A program made the position numbers and the translations under genes. The notes below the pieces were generated by a model. The model was not told the origin of the DNA, made no database searches, and saw only the letters and a program-made list of their open reading frames with translations. DNA of 64,000 nucleotides from Paraburkholderia sp. PGU19. Lineage in GTDB: Bacteria; Pseudomonadota; Gammaproteobacteria; Burkholderiales; Burkholderiaceae. The stretch is taken from NCBI RefSeq assembly GCF_013426915.1, contig NZ_AP023180.1, positions 1,860,001 to 1,924,000 of the forward strand, read 5' to 3'. How positions within the stretch are numbered: position 1 is the stretch's first letter; the number at the start of each line of letters is the position of its first letter. This document shows, in pieces, positions 34,343 through 43,442 of this stretch.

Positions 34343-35239
34343 ATGAGCACTCACGGGATCATGCGGATAACAAAACGATTCGTACTGGTTGTGTTCGCGC
34401 TAATGAGCCTCACGCTCGGCGCGTTGAGCTGGGCCGACGACAACGCGCCTGCCCTCAGGGACAAATACGACGCGCTCGCGCCGCAACTCAAGTCGAACGT
34501 GTTCAACCGGCCGATCCATCTGGATTCAGAAGAGACGTCGAACACGTTGAAGGGCGACATCTATGCCGTCGTCGATTATCCGTTCGCCACTGTCAACCGC
34601 GCATTCAACGACCCGCAGCAAGGCCCTGCCAACTGGTGCGAAGTACTGATCCTGCATCTGAACACGAAGTACTGCCGCGCGTCCGCCGGCGGCAACGGCG
34701 CGACCATCAGCATGAACGTGGGCAAGAAGACGGAGCAGGAACTCGGCGACACGTACCGCGTGCAGTTCAATTACCGGTCGGTGGCGACGAATCCGGACTA
34801 TTTCCAGGTCGATCTGAGTGCGGCAACGGGACCGCTCAGCACAAAGGACTATCGCATCGTGCTCGAAGCCGTCGATATCGGCAAAGGACACACGTTCCTG
34901 CATCTCACGTATTCATATGGATTCGGCACGGCAGGCCGTATCGCGATGAAGACTTATCTCGCGACGATAGGCAGTGCGAAAGTGGGATTCACCAAAGCAT
35001 CGGGCGACTATATAGGCGGTGTGCGTGGGCTGGTGGAACGCAACACGATGCGCTATTACCTCGCCATCGACGCATACCTTGCTTCGCTTGCCCTTCCCTC
35101 CGACACGCGCGTCGATCAGCGTTTCGCCACCTGGTTCGACGCGACCGAGCAATATCCGCGTCAGTTGCACGAACTCGACCGGCAAGAGTACTTGCAGATG
35201 AAGAAGAACGAGTACCAGCGCCAGCAAACGGCGCAATAG
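34343..35239 (+). CDS. Conserved exported protein of unknown function
   Basis: 298 residues. A signal sequence is seen at MRITKRFVLVVFALMSLTLGALSWA-DD (starting at residue 7; the ATG at 34361 is an alternative start). The mature part contains DEETSNTLKGDIYAVVDYPF-like text with a Cys pair in ANWCEVLILHLNTKYCRAS, then a beta-rich middle and YSYGFGTAGRIAMKTYLATIG. Charged Gln/Lys-rich C-terminus. The strand pattern is reminiscent of START-like or lipid-binding folds, but I do not assign a family. A much longer frame upstream runs through the neighbouring gene's antisense strand and is not taken. Confidence 0.75.
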   Translation: MSTHGIMRITKRFVLVVFALMSLTLGALSWADDNAPALRDKYDALAPQLKSNVFNRPIHLDSEETSNTLKGDIYAVVDYPFATVNRAFNDPQQGPANWCEVLILHLNTKYCRASAGGNGATISMNVGKKTEQELGDTYRVQFNYRSVATNPDYFQVDLSAATGPLSTKDYRIVLEAVDIGKGHTFLHLTYSYGFGTAGRIAMKTYLATIGSAKVGFTKASGDYIGGVRGLVERNTMRYYLAIDAYLASLALPSDTRVDQRFATWFDATEQYPRQLHELDRQEYLQMKKNEYQRQQTAQ

Positions 35240-35286
35240 CGCTATCCATCATGGCGCGGCGCGATGCCGCGCGGCATGCTTGACGG

Positions 35287-35541
35287 CTAGCGGTCGATCG
35301 TCGCCATATCGTGAATGCGCAGGAAGTCTTCCCGCTCGTCGTAAAGCGCGGCGAGTATCGAGTGTGCTTCGATGGGATCGAGAGTCGGATCGGTGACCGT
35401 CATCATGATGTCGTACATGGCCACCGCGCCCGAATAGAACGCAGTCTCCGACTCGCGAAGCCGCGCCTGCGACACGCCACGCGAAATCTGACGCGCGCAA
35501 AATGCTTTCCAGAACGATGCAATGGTCAACACCGCGTTCAT
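35287..35541 (-). CDS. Small hypothetical protein
   Basis: 84 residues from the ATG at 35541, which follows GGAGAGGG. The sequence is MNAVLTIASFWKAFCARQIS, then a region YSGAVAMYDIMMTVTDPTLD and a charged end YDEREDFLRIHDMATIDR. It looks soluble and mostly helical. Family unrecognised. It converges on the exported protein with 47 bases between stops. Confidence 0.6.
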   Translation of the reverse strand: MNAVLTIASFWKAFCARQISRGVSQARLRESETAFYSGAVAMYDIMMTVTDPTLDPIEAHSILAALYDEREDFLRIHDMATIDR

Positions 35542-36137
35542 TGTGCCCTCTCCGCTTAAACGCCATGGCTCGACCACACCGCTGCGGCGTTTGCTCTCTC
35601 AGGTTCCGCGTGCAATCGGATTGCCCCGCAAAGCGGTGCATCCGTGCACATCTGTTAAGCGCGATTGAATTGAGTTCATCAAACGGCCGCGCATGTTTTC
35701 TCGACGCACAATATGACAACGCGATTTTCATCGTGCATTGTCTACGCCAGGATAATGCCGCCTGATTCGCCGATAAGCCGCTCACATGATGCGGTCCAAC
35801 AGCCTTTTACACGCAGACCTTAGGTAACGCAAAACCGCTTGAAACGCCGCAATACAAGGCATTCACGAGCATTTGGATCGAGACCCGCGCGTTGTTCTTA
35901 TCATAGTAGGTTTATGCCGCACCGCAACCTGTTTGCAATGCAGATACGCTGTCTATTTCGTTTTCTTCTCGAATGGAAAGCGAAGTGCATATATGACTCG
36001 ATGATTTACCGGTTGTCGCGTGGGAAAAAGATAAAGCCGGAAAATCATTCGTCGTTTAGCGATGCGATATTTGCGCGAATACGCAGCGCGGCGCGAATGA
36101 ATCACGCCGTTTGCAACGTGTCGCGCACCGGTCGCGT
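35542..36137. other. 596-base region without a convincing gene
   Basis: The stretch from about 35640 to 36110 is clearly AT-richer than its neighbours. Open frames in it lack good start sites and normal codon bias. It must hold the promoter of the small minus-strand gene at 35541 and it also contains the 3' end space of the chemoreceptor gene. I see no RNA family, terminator or repeat; the low GC could indicate decayed or imported sequence. Confidence 0.45.
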
Positions 36138-37700
36138 TCAGGCCGCAGCGAGCTTGAACGAAGAAACGGTATCGTCGAGTTCGCGGCCCTGATGCCGCAG
36201 CGATTGCGAGGCAGCCGAAGCCTGTTCGACCAGCGCCGCGTTCTGCTGCGTCACCGTGTCCATCTGCGAGATGGCCTGGTTGATCTGTTCGATGCCACGC
36301 CCCTGCTCTACGGAAGCCGCAGCGATCTCCTCGATGATTTCGGAAACGCGCGCGACAGCCTGGTTCACATCGGTCATCGTACGGCCCGCGTCATCGGCGA
36401 GAGAAGCACCGCTCTGAATCTCTTGCACCGAGCGCGCAATCAGTTCCTTGATCTCCTTCGCCGCTTGCGCCGAGCGCTGCGCGAGATTGCGCACTTCGCC
36501 CGCGACCACCGCGAAGCCGCGGCCTTCCTCGCCTGCGCGCGCCGCCTCGACTGCGGCGTTCAGCGCGAGAATGTTCGTCTGGAACGAAATGCCTTCAATG
36601 ATCCCGGTGATCTCGGCGATCTTGCCCGAACTGGAACTGATCGCTTCCATCGTCGTCACCACGCGTTCGACGGTGCGGCTGCCGCGCTGGGAAATCTCGG
36701 ACGCATTCGATGCCAGCGACTTCGCATGCTGCGCGCTATCGGCGTTCTGCTTCACGGTCGAGGTCAACTGCTCCATGCTCGCCGCCGTTTCCTGCAACGA
36801 TGCAGCCTGCGCTTCCGTGCGTCGGCTCAGGTCGCTGTTGCCCGTGGCGATTTCATTCGTCGCCGTGGAGACGTTCGCGCTGCTCGATCGCACGCGGCCG
36901 ACCGTTTCTGTGAGCCGGTCGTTCATATCGCGCAGCGCCTTCAGCAGTTCGCCTGCTTCGTCATCGCGATCGACGACGATACGGCTGGTGAGGTCGCCCG
37001 TCGCAACGGTGCGCGCGACTTCGACGGCGCGGGTGATCGGTTGCGTGATCGAGCGCACCATGCGCACGGCCAGCACGATCGATGCGAGTATCGCGAGCGC
37101 GCTCACGCCGAGAATGGCGTTGCGCAGCATCGCATAGCGTTCCTCGAACTTCTGCACGATCTCGCCCTGGCGGGTCTTCGTGTAGGTCGCGTAGTCGTCG
37201 GTTGCCTTGACGAGCGCGGCGAGCAGCGGACGGCAATGGTCGTCCATTTCCTTGATCGCCTCGTCGTGATGGTTGTTGAGCGCGAGGCCCACGATGTTCA
37301 ACGCAACGGGCCCATAGAGCCCTTCGACGCGATTCATCTCGGCGACCAGCGAACGAGCGGTGTCGCTTGTGTCGCTCGCGCTGTTGATCATGTCGTTGAG
37401 CTGCTTGAGCTTGATGCCGACATCCTCATGCGCGCGTTTCACCGCAGCCGTCTCGAGGTCGAGATCGGCCTGGGTCGTGACGAGCACGAGATTGCGCGCA
37501 GCGATCGCGCGGCGATCGACGGCCGCGCGCAGTTCGGCCGCCACCTGCACGCGCGCGTCGATGCCATGCACATACTGGCTGAACCCCTGCGTCGTGCTGG
37601 CAAGGCTGAAAAGCGAAACAACGGAAATAACGACTGCTATGGCCGCCATCGACAGGAAACCGACGAACAGCCTCATCTTGATGGTCAAGTTCTTTTTCAC
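36138..37700 (-). CDS. Methyl-accepting chemotaxis protein
   Basis: Transmembrane chemoreceptor of 520 residues. TM1 is about 7-30, a periplasmic four-helix-bundle sensor about 31-185, TM2 about 190-212, HAMP 213-265, then the long cytoplasmic signalling hairpin. The hairpin tip has the invariant [28 protein letters not shown] core and [15 protein letters not shown]. There is no C-terminal NWETF pentapeptide, so it depends on other receptors for tethered CheR/CheB. GTG at 37700 is taken as the start because it follows GGGGGCC and begins [11 protein letters not shown]; a TTG eight codons earlier is an alternative. A sigma28-like promoter lies upstream. Confidence 0.93.
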   Translation of the reverse strand: MKKNLTIKMRLFVGFLSMAAIAVVISVVSLFSLASTTQGFSQYVHGIDARVQVAAELRAAVDRRAIAARNLVLVTTQADLDLETAAVKRAHEDVGIKLKQLNDMINSASDTSDTARSLVAEMNRVEGLYGPVALNIVGLALNNHHDEAIKEMDDHCRPLLAALVKATDDYATYTKTRQGEIVQKFEERYAMLRNAILGVSALAILASIVLAVRMVRSITQPITRAVEVARTVATGDLTSRIVVDRDDEAGELLKALRDMNDRLTETVGRVRSSSANVSTATNEIATGNSDLSRRTEAQAASLQETAASMEQLTSTVKQNADSAQHAKSLASNASEISQRGSRTVERVVTTMEAISSSSGKIAEITGIIEGISFQTNILALNAAVEAARAGEEGRGFAVVAGEVRNLAQRSAQAAKEIKELIARSVQEIQSGASLADDAGRTMTDVNQAVARVSEIIEEIAAASVEQGRGIEQINQAISQMDTVTQQNAALVEQASAASQSLRHQGRELDDTVSSFKLAAA

Positions 37701-37756
37701 TGCTGGCCCCCGGGTTTTTACCAATAAATCTGCTTTCGCGATGAATCTTTTTATGC

Positions 37757-37789
37757 GAAAAAAACGCCTGCTCTCAGGTTTCAGGCGTT
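37757..37789 (-). terminator. Intrinsic terminator in the chemoreceptor leader
   Basis: On the minus strand AACGCCTG (37789-37782) pairs with CAGGCGTT (37770-37763) across an 11-base loop and is followed by T7. It lies 60 bases before the chemoreceptor start codon and 60 bases after a sigma28-like promoter, with no protein-coding gene between. It could be a leader attenuator or the end of a short RNA. Confidence 0.6.
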
Positions 37790-37849
37790 GTTCGTGCAGC
37801 GTCCGCGCTGCCTACGGGTTCTGCGCGCGGATTCGCTTCGACTTACTGG

Positions 37850-37877
37850 ATATCGGCTTTCGCTTCCCAAATATTTA
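37850..37877 (-). promoter_or_regulatory. Sigma28 (FliA)-like promoter for the chemoreceptor gene
   Basis: On the minus strand TAAA (37877-37874), 16 bases, then GCCGATAT (37857-37850). The FliA consensus is TAAA-N15-GCCGATAA, so the -10 differs at one base and the spacer is one longer. It points toward the chemoreceptor start at 37700. Chemoreceptor genes are typical FliA targets. Confidence 0.5.
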
Positions 37878-38049
37878 ACATGCGCGCGTGTTCGCAACGG
37901 GTTCGCTCGCCGTTCAGTGACAATCGGCAGGATTTCCCAACCAACTTAGTCAATGCTCGAAAAAATGATGGGTGAAGCGGGCAGCGCCGATGCGCCACCG
38001 GATACGGCGGCAAAACATATGCCGTGTGGATGTGAGTGAAAGGGAATGA

Positions 38050-38268
38050 TCAATCCCAGTTTTCGTCGATCCATTCGATCGCCCATGTGCGTGCGCAAAT
38101 CATGGCGTCGGATTCATCGACGAATGAATCAATATCGCCCGATTGATGCACTTCGGCGGGCGTATTCGCTGTCGCCCCGCGAGTGAGCTTGGCTTGGGCG
38201 ACATAGTGGCCGTCTTCGTCGTGCCTGGCCCGGCAGTCGATGTGAAATCCCTTGTAGTCGAAATGCAT
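38050..38268 (-). CDS. Small conserved hypothetical protein
   Basis: 72 residues from an ATG with AGGAGG exactly upstream, a strong translation signal. The protein begins MHFDYKGFHIDCRARHDEDG and continues YVAQAKLTRGATANTPAEVH then a C-terminal helix ICARTWAIEWIDENWD. It looks like a small one-sheet, one-helix protein. I recognise no named domain with confidence. Longer in-frame versions lack a comparable ribosome-binding site. Confidence 0.7.
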   Translation of the reverse strand: MHFDYKGFHIDCRARHDEDGHYVAQAKLTRGATANTPAEVHQSGDIDSFVDESDAMICARTWAIEWIDENWD

Positions 38269-38529
38269 GGCAAACCTCCTGTAGCGAAGAAAGTGCGATG
38301 CAATCCGGGCTTGGGTTTCTCCCGGCGGATGAATCAATCGTAGCATGGCAAATCGCGTGCTCGATTGTCCTTTTGCGTTGCATTGCACGCTAGCGTCCAC
38401 CATTTCAGCCGTTGCAACCGTCCTGCGCCGTGGAAACGGGATACCTTGCCGGCGTGGAATGCCCGTTGCTCTCATCAATGACAAGAGACAAGACATCCGA
38501 TAACAGCGTCAGACGAAAAGGGGCACAGC

Positions 38530-38997
38530 ATGCACGACAGAACCTTCACACCAACCCGAAGTCGCGTCTGGACGGCGGCGCGCTTTGCCGCGCATTCAAT
38601 GCCGCCACGCGTACTCGTCGTCGACGACTATATCGACTCCGCCGATGCACTCGCCGCGTTTCTCGCCAACAGCGGCTTCGACACACGCGTGGCGTACAAC
38701 GGCTGCGACGCGTTGAAGGTCGCCAATGAATGGCACCCCGACAGCGTCGTGCTCGACGTCGCGATGCCCGGCGTGTCGGGTCTCGCGGTGGCGCGTACGC
38801 TGCGAGAGTCGCCGGGAACGGCTGGCGTGCCGCTGCTCGCCTACACCGCCTGCGAAACGGGCGACAACTACGCCGAGTTGCGCGCGGGCGGCTTCGACGG
38901 CGTATGCGCGAAGCCCATCGATCCGCTGACGGTCGTCGACATCCTCACAACGCTGCTGGCCATGCCCACGTTGAAGCGCGGGTACTATCACTCGTGA
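38530..38997 (+). CDS. Single-domain response regulator
   Basis: 155 residues: a basic 25-residue N-terminal tail and one receiver domain with no output domain. Receiver residues are visible: acidic pair in VLVVDDYIDSADALAA, phosphoacceptor Asp in SVVLDVAMPGVSG, switch Thr in LLAYTACE and Lys in GVCAKPIDPL. The start is uncertain since no strong ribosome-binding sequence is seen; an internal ATG (PPRVLVV region) is possible. No kinase gene is adjacent. It could be a CheY-like or phosphotransfer protein; proximity to the chemoreceptor is suggestive only. A 9-base stem lies just after the stop. Confidence 0.85.
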   Translation: MHDRTFTPTRSRVWTAARFAAHSMPPRVLVVDDYIDSADALAAFLANSGFDTRVAYNGCDALKVANEWHPDSVVLDVAMPGVSGLAVARTLRESPGTAGVPLLAYTACETGDNYAELRAGGFDGVCAKPIDPLTVVDILTTLLAMPTLKRGYYHS

Positions 38998-39082
38998 TGG
39001 CGTCGCACCACGGCGCGACGCCACTTGTAAGGGGCGTTCCGTCCCGTTAATCTGACGCGCATCGCCGTTGCGGAGCGCGTCC

Positions 39083-40660
39083 ATGATCACAGTACGAAGT
39101 CTTCTCGCGGCTTTCACCGTCGCCCTGCTGACTTCGTGCGCGAGTCTGCCGCCGCAGACAGATCGCATCGCGACGCACGCCGTCACCGACACGCAGAACA
39201 CGCGGCTCGCCATCGCGTTCACACCGCAGGAACATCGGCATCCCGACGAGACCGCGTTCCACCTGCTGCCCGATGCCGTCGATGCGCTCGTCGCGCGGCT
39301 CGTGCTAGCGGAAGCGGCAGACCGCACGCTCGACTTGCAGTACTACATCTGGCATGACGATCTGACGGGCCGCGGACTGGCGTCGGCCGTGTTGCACGCC
39401 GCCGATCGCGGCGTGCGCGTGCGGATTCTGCTCGACGATCTCGGCACCAATGCCGACGACAATCTGCTGCTCGCACTCGACTCGCATCCGAACGTGCAGA
39501 TTCGCCTCTTCAACCCCGTCGCCAACCGCACCTTCAAGAAGCTCGGCATGGCCACCGAGTTCTTTCGCGTGAACCGGCGTATGCACAACAAGTCGATGAT
39601 CGCGGACAACCAGGGGGCGATACTCGGCGGTCGCAATATCGGTGACGAATATTTCGGCGCTTCGAACGACGTCGCGTTCGGCGATCTCGACGTACTCGTG
39701 CATGGGCCTGTCGTGCACGAGGTGTCGTCGGCATTCGACCTTTTCTGGAACTCCGAAGCCGCGTATCCGATCGACGGGCTGATGGGCCGCAAGGCGGACC
39801 CTGCGGCGCTGGCGGACGTACGCAAACAGCTCGACGCGTATATGGCATCCCAGGAAAACAACCCCTACGTCCTGAACGCACGCGCACGGCTCACGCAGGT
39901 CGTTCATTCGCAGGACGCCGTGTTTTCATGGGGCAAAGCCACTTTGCTCTATGACGATCCCGCGAAAATCACGCGCGCGCCGGGCGACTCGCAGGGCCAT
40001 CTGATGACGCAGTTCAAGGCACTCGAATTGCAGCCGACGCAACAGATGCTCGTCGTCTCGCCGTATTTCGTGCCCGGAAAAGAAGGCGTCGCGTGGCTCT
40101 CGGGACTCACGCAAAAGCAGGTGCGCGTCACCGTGTTGACCAACTCGCTTGCCGCCACCGACGTCGCCGCCGTCCATGCCGGCTATCAGCGCTACCGCAA
40201 GGCGCTGCTCGAAGCAGGCGTGCACCTCTACGAACTGAAGCCCGTCGCGGAAGACAAAACGGCGGACAAGACAGCGGACAAAGCGGAAGACAAGAAGCAT
40301 CTGTTCGGCTCGTCGAAGGCATCGCTGCATGCGAAGACTTATGTGTTCGACCGCGACAGCATCTTTATCGGCTCGATGAATCTCGATCCGCGTTCGGTCG
40401 AACTCAACACGGAGATCGGCGTGTACTGCGAGAGCGCGCCAGCCGCCGCGCAGGTTGTCGATACGCTTGAGCCGAACCTGGATCGCATCGCATGGCGGCT
40501 CGAATTGCGCGCGAATGCAAACGGCACGAGCAGTATCGTATGGATCGATACCGCGCCCGACGGCACCGTCAAAGTACTCGATAGCGAGCCGGACGTATCG
40601 GCAATGCGCAAGGCGGGTATCTGGTTTCTGAGCATTTTGCCCATCGAATCGCAGCTATAG
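39083..40660 (+). CDS. Phospholipase D family lipoprotein
   Basis: 525 residues. The signal ends in the lipobox LLTSC (about Cys19), so the protein is membrane-anchored. Two HKD motifs are present: RRMHNKSMIADNQGAILGGR and SLHAKTYVFDRDSIFIGSMN, each with the His-x-Lys-x4-Asp catalytic residues and downstream Gly-Ser/Asn. This is the phospholipase D/cardiolipin synthase fold. A highly charged Asp-Lys-Thr-Ala insert (EDKTADKTADKAEDKK) lies just before the second HKD motif. The start at 39083 follows GGAG. It probably acts on phospholipids in the envelope. Confidence 0.9.
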   Translation: MITVRSLLAAFTVALLTSCASLPPQTDRIATHAVTDTQNTRLAIAFTPQEHRHPDETAFHLLPDAVDALVARLVLAEAADRTLDLQYYIWHDDLTGRGLASAVLHAADRGVRVRILLDDLGTNADDNLLLALDSHPNVQIRLFNPVANRTFKKLGMATEFFRVNRRMHNKSMIADNQGAILGGRNIGDEYFGASNDVAFGDLDVLVHGPVVHEVSSAFDLFWNSEAAYPIDGLMGRKADPAALADVRKQLDAYMASQENNPYVLNARARLTQVVHSQDAVFSWGKATLLYDDPAKITRAPGDSQGHLMTQFKALELQPTQQMLVVSPYFVPGKEGVAWLSGLTQKQVRVTVLTNSLAATDVAAVHAGYQRYRKALLEAGVHLYELKPVAEDKTADKTADKAEDKKHLFGSSKASLHAKTYVFDRDSIFIGSMNLDPRSVELNTEIGVYCESAPAAAQVVDTLEPNLDRIAWRLELRANANGTSSIVWIDTAPDGTVKVLDSEPDVSAMRKAGIWFLSILPIESQL

Positions 40661-40777
40661 CGGTGTCTGCGCGACGGCGCCGTCTTTACGCGGTCTTTAC
40701 GCGCACCGTGCGTTTCTTTTGAAAATCTCGACGGCAATGTCCGTAGAGTGCCTGCATCCGGGCTCGTACCAGACGAT

Positions 40778-41428
40778 ATGCAGGAACAACACAATCTAGC
40801 CAAAGGACGGTGGCGGTACACGCTTATCAGGCTCGCATTGATGGCGGCGAGCCTCGCGCTATGCGCCGCGCTGCCGTTCGGCCATGCGCAAGCGGAAACC
40901 GCGCCTCAGGCATCTCAAGCGTCGCCAGTGCCCCTAGCGCCTCAGGCCGCCGACACGCCCGTTCTTCCCTCTCCCGCCGATATCGTCGCCACCTTGCGCG
41001 CGCAGTTCCGCGTCTCAGCCGCCGATGCATTGACGATCGCGCAAGCCGTTCTCACTGAAGCCAACCGCTATTCGATGTCGCCCGTGCTGCTGTTGTCGGT
41101 GATGGCCGTCGAATCGGGCTTCGATCCGCGCGCGGTGAGCACGCTCGGCGCGCGCGGGCTGATGCAGGTGCTGCCCGCCGCGCATCCGCGTGCGTTCTCC
41201 AACGTGAAGGAGCTCGATGATCCCGCCATCAACGTGCGCATCGGCTCGTCGATTCTGCGCGGTTATCTCGATGCTGAGGGCGGCAATATCGATGCCGCGC
41301 TGTGGCGCTATAGCGGCGGCGGGAAAGGGTATGCGCGCCGCGTGGCGGTGCATATGCGGCGGTTCAGTGCGGTGCTGGGCAGCAACGCGATGCCGGTCGT
41401 GAAGGTATCGGCGGACACGCTACCCTGA
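40778..41428 (+). CDS. Lytic transglycosylase (SLT domain), exported
   Basis: 216 residues. A signal anchor (RLALMAASLALCAALPFGHAQA) is followed by a Pro/Ala/Gln-rich linker, and a C-terminal SLT domain with the catalytic Glu in LSVMAVESGFDPRAVSTLGARGLMQVLP and the later NVRIGSSILRGYLD and ALWRYSGGGKGYARRV. It cuts the glycan strands of peptidoglycan with release of 1,6-anhydro products. The start is uncertain; the ATG at 40778 has no strong ribosome-binding site and a GTG 30 bases upstream is also possible. Confidence 0.88.
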   Translation: MQEQHNLAKGRWRYTLIRLALMAASLALCAALPFGHAQAETAPQASQASPVPLAPQAADTPVLPSPADIVATLRAQFRVSAADALTIAQAVLTEANRYSMSPVLLLSVMAVESGFDPRAVSTLGARGLMQVLPAAHPRAFSNVKELDDPAINVRIGSSILRGYLDAEGGNIDAALWRYSGGGKGYARRVAVHMRRFSAVLGSNAMPVVKVSADTLP

Positions 41429-41430
41429 CC

Positions 41431-42327
41431 TCACCCCTCCCGTGTCATCAACTGCTGCGCGAGCGCATGCGCGTGCGGCGTGAGCGCGGAAAAATCCCGC
41501 GCACACAGATGCAGACGCCGCGTCGTCCACGCCTCCGACAACGGCAGCACGACGATATCCGCACTACACAACGGCTGCGTGCAGGCCGCAGGCAGAATCG
41601 CGATGCCGACGCCCGCCGCGATCAGGCGGCCCAGATCCGCGACATTGCGCAAGCGCACGCGATACTGCAATTGTCGTCCGAGCCGCGACGCGCGATCCGT
41701 CAGATGACGCTCCAGCGCCGCATCGGACAAGCCCACGAACGCCTCATCGACGATATCGGCAAACGCAACCCGTTCGTCGTTCGACACGCGATGCGTGCGG
41801 CTCGCGGCCACCACCAGTTGATCGTCGGCAATGACGTGTGTCTGTAGCGCAGCAAGATCGGCGATATCCGCGACGATGCCGAGATCCGCGCGCCCTTCGG
41901 CGACGGCCCGCACGATGTCCGCGCTCGGACGCTCGTCGATATCGACGGAAAGGTCGGGGTGCGCGGTGAGGAAGCGGCAAAGCTGCTCGGGCAGGAACGA
42001 CGCAAGCGCCGCCGTGTTCGACATCAGATGTACGCGGCCCTTGAGGCCCTTCGCGTAGTTGCGCAGTTCGCCGCGCATCTGCTCGATTTGCCCGACGATC
42101 AGCCGCGCGTGACGCACGAGCGCCTCGCCGGCGGGCGTCGCGCGCACGCCGCGCCGCGTGCGTTCGAGCAGCGGCGTGCCCAGCGCGGACTCCATGCCGG
42201 AGATGCGCTCGCTCGCGGAAGCGAGTGCGAGATGCATCGCCTGCGCGCCACGCGTGAGGCTGCCGTGCTCGACGACCATCAGGAATAGCCGCAGGTCGGT
42301 GAGGTCGAAACGCGACGTGGTCGTCAT
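41431..42327 (-). CDS. LysR-family regulator, divergent from the TauE/SafE gene
   Basis: 298 residues. The winged helix is LDLTDLRLFLMVVEHGSLT-like (residues about 8-65: DLTDLRLFLMVVEHGSLTRG then ASASERISGMESALGTPLLER). The effector domain begins about 95 (VHLMSNTAALASFLPEQL) and ends near 290. It is divergent from the TauE/SafE permease gene with 75 bases between starts, so it probably regulates it. It converges with the lytic transglycosylase gene, two bases apart. Effector unknown; since the partner may export sulfite or a sulfonate, a sulfur compound is possible. Confidence 0.9.
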   Translation of the reverse strand: MTTTSRFDLTDLRLFLMVVEHGSLTRGAQAMHLALASASERISGMESALGTPLLERTRRGVRATPAGEALVRHARLIVGQIEQMRGELRNYAKGLKGRVHLMSNTAALASFLPEQLCRFLTAHPDLSVDIDERPSADIVRAVAEGRADLGIVADIADLAALQTHVIADDQLVVAASRTHRVSNDERVAFADIVDEAFVGLSDAALERHLTDRASRLGRQLQYRVRLRNVADLGRLIAAGVGIAILPAACTQPLCSADIVVLPLSEAWTTRRLHLCARDFSALTPHAHALAQQLMTREG

Positions 42328-42402
42328 CTTCGTCTAAGGCGAACTCTGGCATCGGAGAATCCCGATTGTATCCGCGAAGCGCGCGCCGCTATGATCCGTC
42401 GG

Positions 42403-43151
42403 ATGAACAATCTATTCCTTGTGGCGGGCGCCGGGCTGGTCGCGGGCGGCATGAATGCGCTGGCAGGCGGCGGCTCCTTCGTCACGCTGCCTGCGCTGAT
42501 CGCGGCGGGCGTGCCTTCGGTTCAGGCGAACGCATCGAGCACCGTCGCGCTGTATCCGGGCGGGCTCGCGAGCGCGTGGGCGTATCGCGACGGGCTCGGG
42601 CCGATCGGCGCCGTGTCGTTGCGGGCGCTGCTGATCACGACGCTCGTCGGCGGGATCTGCGGCGCATTGCTGTTGCTGCTCACGCCGTCGAAGACCTTCG
42701 ATATCGTCGTGCCGTGGCTGTTGCTCGTCGCGACCGTCGCGCTTGCGTTCGGCCGGCGCTTCGGGGAATGGATGCGCGCGCGCTGGCACATCGGGCGCGC
42801 GGCCGTGCTCGTCGTGCAGTTTGCGCTGGGTGTGTATGGTGGTTATTTTGGCGGCGCCGTCGGCATCATGATGATGGCCGTGTGGGGATTGCTCGATAGC
42901 CGTGAGCTGAAACTGCTCAACGCGCCGCGAACGCTGCTGGTGAGTGCGGCCAATACGATGGCCGTCGTTACTTTTATCGTCGCGCGGGCGGTGCATTGGC
43001 CGGAGACGATCGTTATGCTGATCGGGGCGTTGATCGGGGATATGGTGGCGCGTTGGTCGGTCGGCGCGCGTCCGCGCCAGTTATACGCTATGGCACTTTG
43101 GGCGTTACGGGTTGTATTACGGTTGCGTTTTTTGTGCGCGCGTATGGGTGA
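42403..43151 (+). pseudogene. TauE/SafE-family permease, frameshifted near the 3' end
   Basis: Membrane permease of the TSUP family. The intact part shows VAGAGLVAGGMNALAGGGSF and VVQFALGVYGGYFGGAVGIM, two of the repeated TSUP motifs. At GGGG (43036-43039) the frame is one base short: after LIGALIG the correct continuation GYGGALVGRR to TVAFFVRAYG lies in another frame and stops at 43149-43151. Adding one G would give a normal protein of about 249 residues. Unrepaired, the frame instead runs on into the downstream repeat region. Either a true loss-of-function mutation or a homopolymer sequencing error. Divergent from the LysR gene. Confidence 0.8.
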
Positions 43152-43230
43152 CTTTGGCGGCGGTGCGCGGCGTGGGTGCGGTGGACATTTGCCTTTTCGC
43201 TGGCATTTGCGGTTTGACTTCGTAGCGCGG

Positions 43231-43423
43231 CCGGTTTGGTTTGCTGGTGGTTGCGCTGGCATCCGCGTTATGGTGTTTGCCGTTCACGCGTCGCCCCTGT
43301 GCGGGGCGACGCGTGAAGCACGAAGGCAAAACGCGGATGCCAGCGAAAGGCAAATGCACAGGGGCAACGCGTGAAGCGCGCTAACGAATCGCGGATGCCA
43401 GCACAAACACCAGCAAACCAAAC
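43231..43423. repeat. Cluster of palindromic extragenic repeat units
   Basis: Three partial copies of one unit. Unit a (43231-43306) reads GGTTTGGTTTGCTGGT then GCGCTGGCATCCGCG then TTCACGCGTCGCCCCTGTGC. Units b (43303-43350) and c (43357-43423) are in the opposite orientation and end in CAGCAAACCAAACC. A perfect 15-base stem, TTCACGCGTCGCCCC (43283-43297) with its complement (43303-43317), joins units a and b. The same unit occurs beside the IS5 element at 56.6 and 57.9 kb. It lies between convergent genes, like repetitive extragenic palindromes. Confidence 0.8.
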
Positions 43424-43442
43424 CAACAGTTGCGCCGCACTC

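Noticed and set aside
43152..43374. Continuation of the TauE/SafE open frame as a longer protein
   Set aside because: After the frameshift the frame runs into the repeat cluster and its sequence has no membrane or family pattern; the true C-terminus is in the other frame.
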